Source of the DNA: Acetobacteraceae bacterium
GTDB lineage: Bacteria > Pseudomonadota > Alphaproteobacteria > Acetobacterales > Acetobacteraceae
Direction: 5' to 3'
NCBI GenBank assembly: GCA_003151425.1
Contig: PLXO01000152.1
Coordinates: forward strand, 5,834 to 40,167
Length of the DNA: 34,334 nt
Below the pieces are notes generated by a model. The model was not told the origin of the DNA and made no database searches. It saw only the letters and a list, made by a program, of their open reading frames with translations. Made by a program: the position numbers and the translations under genes. This document shows, piece after piece, positions 15,047-22,923 of the stretch. How positions within the stretch are numbered: the stretch's first letter is position 1; each line of letters starts with the position of its first letter.

Positions 15047-16368
15047 GCGGCGGCATCCCACATCAGGCGCGGATCGAAGCTCTTCGCGGCGAACATGGTC
15101 AGGATCACCACCGCGGCGAAGGCGATCGCGCCAGGCCCTGGGTTGACCGTCACCAGCGCGCCGAAATGCACCAGCGCCACCAGGATGGAAATCATGAACA
15201 CGTCGATCATCGACCAGCGCCCGATGCCCTCGACCACGCGGTACACGGCGGTGCGGTCGTGCAACCGCCACCGGCTGCGTCGCTGCGTGGTAATCAGCAG
15301 AACGGCCAGGCTGATCAGCTTCACCACAGGCACGACGATCGAGGCGAAGAACACCAGCAGCGCCAACGGCCACATGCCGTTGCGGACCAGCTCACGTACG
15401 CCGCCCAGGATGGTGTTGGGTTGGCCAGAGCCGAGCTGAATCAAGGTGAGCACCGGGTAGGTGTTTGCCGGCAAATAGAGGACCAGGGCGGTGAGCGACA
15501 ATGCCCAGGTACGGGTGATGCTGTCGCGCCTGCGGACGTGCAGCGCCGTGCCGCAGCGCGGGCAGCTTGCATGGGCGGCGTCCGGCACGACGCTGACCAG
15601 AAAGCAGGTGGGGCAACCGATGGCGCGCGTCCCGGTTCGGTTGCCTCCCGGCATGCGGTCTCCAGGCGTGTCGCCGACCAGCGTGGCGCCAACAATGGGG
15701 GCGGCGGCGATGGTCGCCGCATGGTCGATCGGGGCGTGCGGCACGCCGCGGCGCTCCATCTCCTCCCACACCGCCTGGCGCTCGAGCATGGTATCGGCGG
15801 CAACCATCGCCAGCAGCAGCCCGCCGAGGGCGTAGAGCGCGCTCCCCACCTCGATGCGCACCAGCGCGCCCAGCTTCACGTAGGCGACGAACACGCCAAG
15901 CAGATAGATCTCGATCATCGACCAGGGCGTCAGGTGCATTGCCCAGGCGAAGACCCTGCGGATGTGGCGCGGCGGGGACGCCAGGCGCAGCGCCAGCAGC
16001 ACGTAGGTGGTGCAGCCGAGCTTGGCGAGCGGCGCGCCCACGGTGGCGAGCAGCACCACGGCCCCGAGCTCCCACATGCCGTCCTGTTCCAGGCCGATCG
16101 GGCCGGAGAACAGGCTGGCGACGCGAACCCGTCCGCCGCTGGAGACCTGCAGCAGCGTCTGCGAGGCGGCAATGGCGAACAGCACCAGCGCGCTGAGGCA
16201 AAAGGCGAGCGTATTGTTCATTGGGTCGCGCCGGTGGCGCCGCAGGGTGGCGTCGCAGCGCGGACAGTGCGCACTGGCACCGACCGGCAGCGCCGGGACA
16301 ATCTGCACCAGGCCGCAATCATCGCAGGCGCGCAGCGTGGGCTGGGTGGGTTGGGTGGCGCCGCTCAC
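15043..16368 (-). CDS. pqiA: Paraquat-inducible protein A (PqiA)
   Basis: This 441-residue inner-membrane protein is built of two PqiA domains. Each has a zinc-ribbon-like pair of CxxC motifs followed by four membrane helices. The first ribbon has Cys15, Cys18, Cys35 and Cys38; the second, near residue 245, reads CPTC...CPRC. Helix-rich stretches such as TLAFCLSALVLFAIAAS and ALSLTALVLYLPANTYPVL follow the ribbons. It is the membrane partner of PqiB in envelope lipid transport. The start codon is GTG at 16368, overlapping the stop of the upstream alcohol dehydrogenase as GTGA, and its own stop overlaps pqiB as ATGA. The four genes therefore form one translationally linked operon. Confidence 0.92.
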   Translation of the reverse strand: MSGATQPTQPTLRACDDCGLVQIVPALPVGASAHCPRCDATLRRHRRDPMNNTLAFCLSALVLFAIAASQTLLQVSSGGRVRVASLFSGPIGLEQDGMWELGAVVLLATVGAPLAKLGCTTYVLLALRLASPPRHIRRVFAWAMHLTPWSMIEIYLLGVFVAYVKLGALVRIEVGSALYALGGLLLAMVAADTMLERQAVWEEMERRGVPHAPIDHAATIAAAPIVGATLVGDTPGDRMPGGNRTGTRAIGCPTCFLVSVVPDAAHASCPRCGTALHVRRRDSITRTWALSLTALVLYLPANTYPVLTLIQLGSGQPNTILGGVRELVRNGMWPLALLVFFASIVVPVVKLISLAVLLITTQRRSRWRLHDRTAVYRVVEGIGRWSMIDVFMISILVALVHFGALVTVNPGPGAIAFAAVVILTMFAAKSFDPRLMWDAAA

Positions 16369-17552
16369 GCGTTACGCGCCGCGCCGCGCCACACCTCGTG
16401 GTACAGCGCGATGATCTCGGCCTTGTCGGGAATGCGTGGGTTGTTGTTGGGGCTGCCGGAGGCGAGCGCCTGCTCGGCCATCAGCTCCAGCTTGGCATTC
16501 CAGACCGCCTCGTCGATGCCGTAGTCCGGCGGGCTTGGCACCGACAGGTCCTTGTTCAGGGCCTCCAGGCCGGTGATCAGGCGTGCGCAGGCGGCGCCAT
16601 CCGCATCGGTCGGCGCGGCGAGGCCGGTGCGCCGTGCGGCCTCGGCGTAGCGCGCCGGCGCCGCCTCGACCGAGAAGCGGGTAACCGCGGGCAGCAGCAT
16701 GGCGTTGGACAAGCCATGCGGCACGTGGAAATGCGCGCCGATCGGGCGCGACATGCCGTGCACCAGCGCGACCGAGGCATTGGTGAAAGCCAGGCCCGCC
16801 TGGGTGGCACCGATCATCATGCCCTCGCGCGCCGCCGCATTGGTCGGTTCGTGGTACGCGGTGCGCAGATGGGCGCCGATCAGCGTCATGGCGGACACCG
16901 CGAACGCGTCGGAGAACGGGTTGGCGCGGCGCGAGACATAGGCCTCCAGCGCGTGGGTCAGGCTGTCCACACCGGTGTCCGCGGTGGTGCGCCTGGGCAC
17001 GCTGAACGTCAGCTCGTAGTCGACGATGGCGGCCAGCGGCAGGGCACCGAGACCGGCGATCAGCATCTTCTCGTCGTGCGCGGTGTCGGTGATGACGGTG
17101 AAGCGGGTGCACTCGCTGCCGGTGCCGGCGGTGGTGGGAATGGCGATCACCGGCCAGTCGGAGCGGTCCGCCGCCACCGGCACCTTGTAGTCGCGCATGC
17201 GGCCGCCGCCGGTGGCCAGGATGGCCATGGCCTTCGCGGTGTCGATCGGCGAGCCGCCGCCGAAGCCGATCAGGCAATCGTAATCACCGGCTTTCAGGTG
17301 TTGCACCCCGGCTTCGATGACGGTGTCGACCGGCTCGGGGACGGTGTCGCTGAACACCCCGGCGGTGATGCCGGCGGCTTCCAGCGGGTCGAGGCAGCGC
17401 CGGATCAGGCCCGACGAGACCATGAACGGGTCGCTGACCACGAGGGGGCGCGACAGGCCGAACTTGGCCAGCACCTCGGCGACCTGCTTCACGCCGCCGC
17501 CGGCTACCAGCAGCATGCGAGGGGCCGCGATGGTGGCGTTGACGGTGGTCAT
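16365..17552 (-). CDS. Iron-containing alcohol dehydrogenase (group III)
   Basis: The 395-residue enzyme has an N-terminal Rossmann-type domain with the dinucleotide motif GGGSPID (98-104), PTTAGTGSE (139-147), and a helical metal domain. The iron ligands are Asp196 and His200 in TGVDSLTHALEAY, His265 in HGMSRPIGAHF and His279 in HVPHG. All four are present, so the protein should be active as an NAD(P)-dependent alcohol or lactaldehyde-type dehydrogenase. ATG 17552 follows GGAGGA with good spacing. It is the first gene of the operon leading into pqiA, and the GTGA junction couples them. A link between an alcohol dehydrogenase and a lipid transporter is not a standard arrangement. Confidence 0.9.
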   Translation of the reverse strand: MTTVNATIAAPRMLLVAGGGVKQVAEVLAKFGLSRPLVVSDPFMVSSGLIRRCLDPLEAAGITAGVFSDTVPEPVDTVIEAGVQHLKAGDYDCLIGFGGGSPIDTAKAMAILATGGGRMRDYKVPVAADRSDWPVIAIPTTAGTGSECTRFTVITDTAHDEKMLIAGLGALPLAAIVDYELTFSVPRRTTADTGVDSLTHALEAYVSRRANPFSDAFAVSAMTLIGAHLRTAYHEPTNAAAREGMMIGATQAGLAFTNASVALVHGMSRPIGAHFHVPHGLSNAMLLPAVTRFSVEAAPARYAEAARRTGLAAPTDADGAACARLITGLEALNKDLSVPSPPDYGIDEAVWNAKLELMAEQALASGSPNNNPRIPDKAEIIALYHEVWRGAARNA

Positions 17553-17724
17553 GGCAGGTCCTCCGGTCCGCGCGTGGCGGGTGAATGGGCCTGTAGCCTA
17601 CTCGGTCAGACAAGTCATGGTGCGGACGCGCAGCCGCGTTCACGTGGCGATGATGGCACGGCTTTGCGCATCGCTCGATCGTCTGCATGGCAGCACGCCA
17701 GGTCGCCACCAGGCATCAAGACCG

Positions 17725-17758
17725 TATCTGAACTGTGTCGTTATCTGAACTGTGTCGT
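17725..17758. repeat. Two tandem 17 bp units
   Basis: TATCTGAACTGTGTCGT occurs at 17725-17741 and again, identical, at 17742-17758, with no gap. It lies about 170 bp upstream of the Fe-ADH start. It could be paired regulator sites or the end of a lost insertion element; neither is shown. Confidence 0.85.
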
Positions 17759-17850
17759 TGGGCCTCCTTCGCTGGCACCGCCGCGTTCCTCCCGCCAAGG
17801 TCGCCAACGCTGCCGGTCCCCACCACCGGGTCGTGGCCCGGTGGCAGACT

Positions 17851-18600
17851 GTTGTATGGGGTCGCTGCGGAATTTTTCACATTCATCGCATTCGTCCCGG
17901 CGAGACGAGCACCGGCCACCCGTCGCGGCACGGCGCCCGTCTGCCGGCCGCGTCGCCCTGTCCGAACCCGACCGGCCCAGTCCCCAAGGCCCGCGCCCCG
18001 GTCCATAAGGCATGCCCTCGGGCGCTTGACCCGAGGGTCTTTGCATGGAAATCGCATTCCGCGCCCGGCCACAACCGTCGGCTGCGCGGCCCGTCCGAAC
18101 GCCGGCCACCCCGGCCCCCGGCGCCGGCTCCCGCTCCATAGGGTCTTTGCACGAATTTCGCATTCCGTCCCCGGCCATAACCGCCAGCCGCCTCCTCCGG
18201 TCTGAACCTGGCCCTTCCGGCCCGCTTCCCATTGCCCCGCTTCCCATTGCCCCGCTCCCCAGTGCCCCGCTCCCCAGCTCCCCAGTGCCCCGCTCCCCAG
18301 TGCATAGGGTCGCTGCGCGAAATCGCATTCCGTGCTCCCCCACAACCGCCAGCCGTGCCGTCCGGTCCGAACCCGACCATCCCGGCCCTGCTGGCCCACG
18401 CCCCGCTCCATAGGGTCTTTGCATGGAAATCCGATTCCGCGCCCCGCCAGAACCGCCAGCCATGCCCTCCCGGCCCGAACCCCGACCATCCCGGCCCTGC
18501 TGGCGGCCTTGCCGGCCCGCACCCCGCTTCCTGGCCCGCGCCCCGCTCCATAGGGTCTTTGCACGAATTTCGCATTTCGCGCCCGACCGCCGCCACGCAC
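17851..18600. repeat. Six-unit intergenic array with a ~106 bp base period
   Basis: A conserved block reads CCGCTCCATAGGGTCTTTGC, then ACGAATTTCGCATTCCG or ATGGAAATCGCATTCCG. It recurs with its GGGTC anchor at 17859, 18035, 18141, 18307, 18413 and 18553. GC-rich segments between the blocks also resemble each other (GGCCACAACCGCCAGCC, CGAACCCGACCATCCCGGCC). Anchor spacings are 176, 106, 166, 106 and 140 bp. Two equal 106-bp steps suggest the base unit. The 166-bp step contains extra 15-bp repeats, and unit 2 contains a perfect 8-bp hairpin (18015-18037). The first unit is the most diverged. Spacing is too long for CRISPR. Confidence 0.8.
18226..18303. repeat. 15 bp array nested between units 3 and 4 of the long array
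   Basis: Two copies of TTCCCATTGCCCCGC (18226, 18241) are followed by TCCCCAGTGCCCCGC variants at 18256 and 18279, a partial copy at 18271-18278 and a final partial copy at 18294-18303. The next long unit begins inside the last partial copy. The extra length roughly explains why this spacing is 166 and not 106 bp. Confidence 0.8.
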
Positions 18601-18780
18601 CGCGCGCGCCGGCCTGCGCCCGACCATCCTAGTCCGCCTCGCCCGCGTCGCCATCGGCTCGCCGCCTGGTGGCAGGCTCGGCATGGGATTGGAGTGGCGG
18701 GTCGGGGGACAGCGGTCGGTGCCGCCCACGGAGCGTCGCCCACGGAGCGTCGCAACCCGCACCAGTCGGCCGTATCACGC

Positions 18781-18911
18781 CATCTGCGTTCACCTGCGTT
18801 CATCTGCGGTTGAAATTTCTTCCCTGGATGACTGGCGGCCAAAGCCCGCACCCTCGGCAGTCCGCAAGCAAGGACTTTCAGCCGCAGATGAACGCGGATG
18901 AACGCGGATAA
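18781..18911. repeat. Long inverted repeat 'CCGCAGATGAACGCGGATGAAC'
   Basis: The left arm (18781-18814) reads as the reverse complement of the right arm (about 18877-18911), with a few mismatches over about 30 bp; the right arm carries GCCGCAGATGAACGCGGATG. About 60 bp lie between the arms. Each arm itself contains a short direct repeat (GATGAACGCG). The structure is analogous to, but distinct in sequence from, the CACAGAG palindromes at 4458 and 28835. Confidence 0.7.
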
Positions 18912-19015
18912 GGGCAAGCAGACGGAGCACCTTGCCGCAGGCACCAAACCTCGGAGCCGGCGGCACGCCGTTGGACCGGTCCCCGCGCAGGCGCAGCCCG
19001 GGGCTTTGACCACCG

Positions 19016-19049
19016 CCGCGTGCACTCCACCCCCGCGTGCACTCCACCC
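19016..19049. repeat. Two tandem 17 bp units
   Basis: CCGCGTGCACTCCACCC occurs at 19016-19032 and 19033-19049 without a gap, about 30 bp downstream of the stop of the minus-strand gene at 19080-19886. Confidence 0.8.
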
Positions 19050-19079
19050 CTGCTGAGGCGCCCAACCCTCGCCCCGCGC

Positions 19080-19886
19080 TCACTCCTCGCCGGCCGCGGC
19101 GGCTGCCTGGGACTCCGGCGTCAACATCGATAGCGGTGCCACCTGGCCGTCGTACGTATACCCGAAGAATTCCCGACGCTCCGGCTTGGTCATGTTCTCC
19201 CAGCCCGGATACGGCCGCGCCGCCCGCTCGTCGGGCTTGAAGCGATGGATGTAGTCCTCGGGCTTGTAGCGGTAGAGAACCTTCGGCCCGCTCCGCGGCA
19301 GCGGCGGCTCGCCGGCCTTCTCGCGGCGGTCGTCCTCAACCGCAATGGCGAGCTCCGCGTCGTCGATCTCGTCGATCCATTTGACGATGACCTGCGGCTC
19401 CGCCGCCGCCTCGCCTGGCTTGCCGCTTCGCGGTGGTTCGGCAGGCCGAGGCGGCTCCGCCCGCCACGCCGCCCCCAGGTCCTCCGCCGCGCTGCCCCAG
19501 TCGCGCGCCGGGGCCGCCGGGAGTAAGCGCTGCTGCGCCAGCAGGCGCAGCGCCCCGGTCATCGTGCGGGCGAGCGAGGCGGCGTTGGCCCGCTGCCGCA
19601 GCGCCTGCACCGCGGCGGTGCCGGGCTCGAACGCCAGCCGGTAGGCGTCGAGCGAGCCGGCATTCGCGGCGATGACCTGGATCGCCAGCATGGCCTCGAT
19701 CGCGTCTCGCGGGTCAAACACGCCGAGTGCGTCGAGACCGGCCTGCACCACCTCCTGCCAGGCGCTCTCCGGCGCATCCGCCGCCGGCCGGGCCAGGGTG
19801 AGGACCATGCCGCGAAGGATCGCCGGCGGGATGCTGTAGGCGGCCTTGATCGGTGGGGCGGCGGCCGGAAAGGCAGGTTCGGACAT
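19080..19886 (-). CDS. Hypothetical protein, two-part architecture
   Basis: The 268-residue product has no recognised family. Residues about 1-130 are Ala/Leu-rich and predicted helical (for example AWQEVVQAGLDALGVF and RTMTGALRLLAQQRLL). A Pro/Glu-rich linker follows (about 145-165). The C-terminal part is mixed and charged, with VIVKWIDEIDDAELAIAVED, then VLYRYKPEDYIHRFKPDER and PERREFFGYTYDG. There is no signal peptide or membrane segment. ATG 19886 follows GAGGAG (9 nt spacing), which supports translation, and the composition is far less Arg-rich than the shadow frames. It stands alone between repeat-rich spacers. Co-location with repeats hints at accessory DNA, but nothing shows a function. 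Confidence 0.7.
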   Translation of the reverse strand: MSEPAFPAAAPPIKAAYSIPPAILRGMVLTLARPAADAPESAWQEVVQAGLDALGVFDPRDAIEAMLAIQVIAANAGSLDAYRLAFEPGTAAVQALRQRANAASLARTMTGALRLLAQQRLLPAAPARDWGSAAEDLGAAWRAEPPRPAEPPRSGKPGEAAAEPQVIVKWIDEIDDAELAIAVEDDRREKAGEPPLPRSGPKVLYRYKPEDYIHRFKPDERAARPYPGWENMTKPERREFFGYTYDGQVAPLSMLTPESQAAAAAGEE

Positions 19887-20391
19887 AGGCGCGTCTCCTC
19901 AGGTTTCAGTTTGACCCGCCAGCGTAGCACAGATCAGACAATAATACTAACTAATAATGTCCCCGGGTGATCGTGGCGTCCACCGGCCTGCGGAAGAAGT
20001 CCGCGCCGCCGCGCGGCGTGCATTGTCGGACTGGGCGGTGCGCGCCCGGCGAACGGAAGCTGCCGCGAGGGGGCGCGAGGGCAGCAATTCTCATTTCGGC
20101 CGGGATGGGTACCCTCATCGTCTTGGCCGTCCCCGGACTGGTTCCGGGGATCAGTTCCGGCCGTCCATCGCCGCACCGTGCTGCGCGGATCGCCGGGTCT
20201 GACCCCCGGGATCAAGTCCGGCGACGGCCATGACGGCGAGAGGCCGTACGGCCCTACCAAAATGAGAATTGCTTGCGCGAGGGCTTGAACGAACCCCTGA
20301 GACATGTTCGGGATGCGACCATGGAGTGTTGGCAGGTGCGACAGAATACCGGTCTGGTCCCGCACAAAATCCACCGAGGAACACCACCCGC
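19887..20391. other. 505 bp intergenic segment
   Basis: It begins with an AT-rich patch (19929-19957, ACAATAATACTAACTAATAA) that could hold the promoter of the minus-strand gene at 19080-19886, though no clear hexamer pair is seen. A MITE-like element occupies 20083-20273. The remainder up to the shikimate dehydrogenase-like gene shows no gene and only a distant ribosome site (GAGGA, about 20375-20380). Confidence 0.55.
20083..20273. mobile_element. MITE-like element with 14 bp terminal inverted repeats
   Basis: AGCAATTCTCATTT (20083-20096) and its exact reverse complement AAATGAGAATTGCT (20260-20273) bound a 191-bp segment with no coding potential. The interior contains GC-rich direct and inverted copies of CCGGGGATCAgTTCCGG-type strings, similar to the fragment at 1-35. 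A further solo end, GCAGCAGTTCTCATTTTGGC, lies at about 26765-26784. Size, terminal repeats and lack of ORF fit a non-autonomous element; no target-site duplication was verified. Confidence 0.5.
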
Positions 20392-21255
20392 ATGCCGCCA
20401 CACACCGCGCCCGCCTGCCTCGTCGGCCTGATCGGCGCCGGCATCCAGGCGTCGCGGACCCCTGCCCTCCACGAGGCCGAAGCGGCCGCTCAGGGCATGC
20501 GCTACCTTTACAAGCTGATCGACCTGGAAGTGCTCGGACTCGGTGCCGACGCGTTGGCGGACCTGCTGACCGCGGCCGAGCGGATGGGCTTCAACGGACT
20601 GAACATCACGCACCCCTGCAAGCAGATGGTGCTGCCCCTGCTGCACGAGCTGTCGCCGGACGCGCGCGCGCTCGGCGCGGTCAACACCGTGGTGCTGCGG
20701 GATGGCAGGCGGATCGGTCACAACACCGACTGGCTCGGTTTCGCCGAGAGCTTCCGCCGCGGCCTGCCCGCGGTCGCGCGCGCGCACGTGGTGCAGCTTG
20801 GCGCCGGCGGCGCGGGATCCGCCGTGGCACACGCGGCGCTGACCTTGGGGGTGCGGCACCTGACCATCATCGACGTCGAGCCCGCCCGCGCCATGGCCGT
20901 TGCGGGCGGTCTGAACGCGCGCTTCGGCGTGGGACGTGCCGTGGCGGGCACCGACCTCGCCGCCGCGATCGCCGCCGCCGACGGGGTCATCAACGCCACC
21001 CCGGTCGGCATGGCGAAATACGCCGGCTTGCCGTTGCCCGCCGCACTGCTGCGCCCCGCGCTATGGGTCGCCGAGATCGTCTATTTCCCGATCGAGACCG
21101 AGCTGCTGCGCACCGCGCGGGCACTCGGCTGCCGCACGCTGGACGGCGGCGGCATGGCGGTGTTCCAGGCGGTCGAGGCGTTCCGCCTGTTCACCGGAAT
21201 CGCACCGGATGCGGACCGCATGCGCCGGCACTTCGCCGCGATGGACACAGGCTGA
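20392..21255 (+). CDS. Shikimate/quinate dehydrogenase-like protein (AroE family)
   Basis: The 287-residue enzyme has the AroE substrate-binding domain followed by an NADP-binding Rossmann domain. Key features are SRTP (21-24) in the substrate pocket, NITHPCK with catalytic Lys77, HNTDWLGF with Asp113, and the loop GAGGAGSA (137-144). The C-terminal GGGMAVFQAVEAFRLFTG is also characteristic. The GIQASRTPALHE start differs from the GxPxxHSxSP of housekeeping AroE and resembles YdiB/quinate-type catabolic paralogues. Reversible shikimate or quinate oxidation is therefore likely, with the exact substrate open. ATG 20392 is supported by a rather distant GAGGA. It precedes a solute ABC importer on the same strand. 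Confidence 0.88.
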   Translation: MPPHTAPACLVGLIGAGIQASRTPALHEAEAAAQGMRYLYKLIDLEVLGLGADALADLLTAAERMGFNGLNITHPCKQMVLPLLHELSPDARALGAVNTVVLRDGRRIGHNTDWLGFAESFRRGLPAVARAHVVQLGAGGAGSAVAHAALTLGVRHLTIIDVEPARAMAVAGGLNARFGVGRAVAGTDLAAAIAAADGVINATPVGMAKYAGLPLPAALLRPALWVAEIVYFPIETELLRTARALGCRTLDGGGMAVFQAVEAFRLFTGIAPDADRMRRHFAAMDTG

Positions 21256-21430
21256 CCCACCTGACGGCCGGTCCTGGCTTCGGGCAATCGGGCCAACGAA
21301 GGAGGGCCAGGCGGCTTTGTCCCCAAGTCGGTGCGATGGCCGCAGGCGGCGCATCCAAGCGCCTCCGCGCCGATCCCGCTTCACGCCGCGCGGCACCGCC
21401 TTGCGGGGGAAAAAATCGGCACCAGATGGC

Positions 21431-21459
21431 TTGATTGGCCGAGCCGCTCGCGCTAGGCT
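21431..21459 (+). promoter_or_regulatory. Sigma-70-type promoter for the ABC importer operon
   Basis: TTGATT (21431-21436) and TAGGCT (21454-21459) are separated by exactly 17 bp. The start would fall at about 21466, giving a 65-nt leader before the solute-binding protein ATG and its AAGGAA ribosome site. The rest of the 275-bp gap after the dehydrogenase shows nothing firm. Confidence 0.45.
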
Positions 21460-21530
21460 ACCCTGACCAACAATAATTCTTAACAAAAAGTCGGCGCCTA
21501 AGCGCTCGACCAACAGGGAAGGAACTGGCC

Positions 21531-22907
21531 ATGACAATCATGAGCCGGCGTTCGGTTGTATCTGCATCGCTTGGCCTGGCGGCCGGCGCGGTGTTGGCGC
21601 GGCCGTATATCGCCAACGCCCAGGCAAAGACGGCAGTCTGCTGGTTGAATCAGGGCTTCATTCCTCAGGAAGACGAGGGGATGCGGCAGGTGGCCGAGGA
21701 CTACATGAAGGCCAGCGGCAACAAGCTCGACTACAGCATCATGCCCTTCATGGCGATGAACCAGAAGACGATATCCGCGCTGACCAGCGGCGATGTCCCG
21801 GACCTTGTCTTCATGGACGCGCCGTCGTCAATTCTGCCGCAGAACGCCTGGGACGACAAGCTCGTTGATGTGTCCGACGTCGTGGCGCCTTACGAGTCGC
21901 AACTGTCCGAATCCGCCAAGCTGTGCTCGACCTTCTACAACAAGGCGACCAAGAAGCGCAGCTACTACCTGTGCCCGATCAAGCAGGGCGCGACCCCATT
22001 CCATGTCTGGGGCGATCTGGTCGAGAAGGCGGGCATGAAGATCTCTGAGGTTCCCGCGAAGTGGGACGGGATCTGGAATTTCTTCAAGCAGACGCAGGCG
22101 CCACTGCGCGCCAAAGGGATGCGGAAGGTCTACGCGCTCGGCCTGCAGATCACCACTGTCGGACCGAACGACGGCAACAACCTGTTCGCGCATTTCCTGA
22201 TCGCCAATGGCGGTGAGGGTATCGTCACATCGGACGGCAAGCTGCATACCGACGATCCGGCGGTGCGCGAGGCGGCGATCAAGTCGGTCGAGTTCATGAC
22301 GAACCTCTACAAGGAAGGCGTCGTGCCACCGGAGGCGCTGAGCTGGAACGACGCTGACGACAACAACGGCTATCACGAAAAGCTGTTCGTGATGGATTTC
22401 GACGGCACGCTGTCGACCGAGTTGGCGATGATCAAGGACAAGCAGGCGTTTTATCACGACATGGTCACCATGGCCCCGGTGCAGAAGAATGATGGCACGC
22501 CGATGAAGACCCAGGTCGGCACCGGCGGCGGCTACATCCCGAAGGGGGCGAAGAACATCGAGGTCGCCAAGGACTTCATGAAATACTTCATGCAGCCGAA
22601 GGTGATGAACGCGAATCTGAAGGCGGGCCTGGGCCGCTGGGTGCCCGCGATCCCGCAGATCGTGAAGGACGACCCGTTCTGGCTGCAATCCGATATGCCG
22701 TGCCTGAAGCCCTATGTCACGGAAGCCGTGCTCAACCCGACCCTCCCCGTCTATGAGGGGTTCACACCCGCCTGGGGTCAGGCGAACGCCGAGCAGCTCT
22801 GGGGCCAGTGCCATGCCGACGTCGTCAAGAACGGCATGAAGCCGGCCGACGCCGTCGATAAGGCCTTCAAGCGCTGCAACGAGATCTTCGCGAAGGTCGT
22901 GATGTAA
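21531..22907 (+). CDS. ABC transporter extracellular solute-binding protein, Tat-exported
   Basis: This 458-residue family 1-type (carbohydrate) binding protein delivers substrate to the permeases encoded next. The N-terminus carries a twin-arginine signal, SRRSVVSAS followed by LGLAAGAVLARPYIANAQA, with cleavage after AQA at about residue 32. The mature protein has typical elements: VAEDYMKASGNKLDY, the GDVPDLVFMD strand, and aromatic residues in the C-terminal lobe (GYIPKGAKN, EGFTPAWGQANAEQLWGQ). Two ATGs (21531, 21540) fit; 21531 is closer to the GGGAAGGAA ribosome site. It is the only binding protein in a locus with two permease pairs. The ligand is probably a sugar or polyol, but the sequence does not fix it. 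Confidence 0.9.
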   Translation: MTIMSRRSVVSASLGLAAGAVLARPYIANAQAKTAVCWLNQGFIPQEDEGMRQVAEDYMKASGNKLDYSIMPFMAMNQKTISALTSGDVPDLVFMDAPSSILPQNAWDDKLVDVSDVVAPYESQLSESAKLCSTFYNKATKKRSYYLCPIKQGATPFHVWGDLVEKAGMKISEVPAKWDGIWNFFKQTQAPLRAKGMRKVYALGLQITTVGPNDGNNLFAHFLIANGGEGIVTSDGKLHTDDPAVREAAIKSVEFMTNLYKEGVVPPEALSWNDADDNNGYHEKLFVMDFDGTLSTELAMIKDKQAFYHDMVTMAPVQKNDGTPMKTQVGTGGGYIPKGAKNIEVAKDFMKYFMQPKVMNANLKAGLGRWVPAIPQIVKDDPFWLQSDMPCLKPYVTEAVLNPTLPVYEGFTPAWGQANAEQLWGQCHADVVKNGMKPADAVDKAFKRCNEIFAKVVM

Positions 22908-22923
22908 TCCGGGCGAGGCGAAC

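Larger units (their letters stand above)
17553..19079. other. 1.5 kb gene-free, repeat-dense region
   Basis: No reading frame here looks like a real protein; the long open frames are Arg/Pro/Gly-rich artefacts of GC content and repeats. The region holds a 2 x 17 bp tandem repeat (17725-17758), a six-unit long array (about 17851-18600) with an embedded 15-bp array, a 2 x 14 bp repeat (GCCCACGGAGCGTC at 18724 and 18738), a long inverted repeat (18781-18911) and a 2 x 17 bp repeat (19016-19049). It separates the leftward Fe-ADH/pqi operon from the leftward gene at 19080-19886. No promoter was identified with confidence. Confidence 0.7.

Noticed and set aside
13259-15439. A 726-residue plus-strand open frame opposite pqiB
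   Set aside because: It is antisense to the well-supported MCE protein, with composition typical of a mirror frame and no motif.
17725-17758. Insertion-sequence end
   Set aside because: The repeat is direct rather than inverted, and no transposase fragment lies on either side.
16221-18008. A 595-residue plus-strand open frame opposite pqiA and the Fe-ADH
   Set aside because: It is a shadow frame extending into the repeat region; it has no recognisable domain, and its start has no support.
17851-18600. CRISPR array
   Set aside because: Spacings are 106-176 bp, the spacers resemble one another, and no cas genes are present.
17716-19025. Long minus-strand open frames over the six-unit array
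   Set aside because: They translate the repeats into Arg/Gly/Trp-rich strings in several frames at once. Repeat structure explains the openness, and no protein family is evident.
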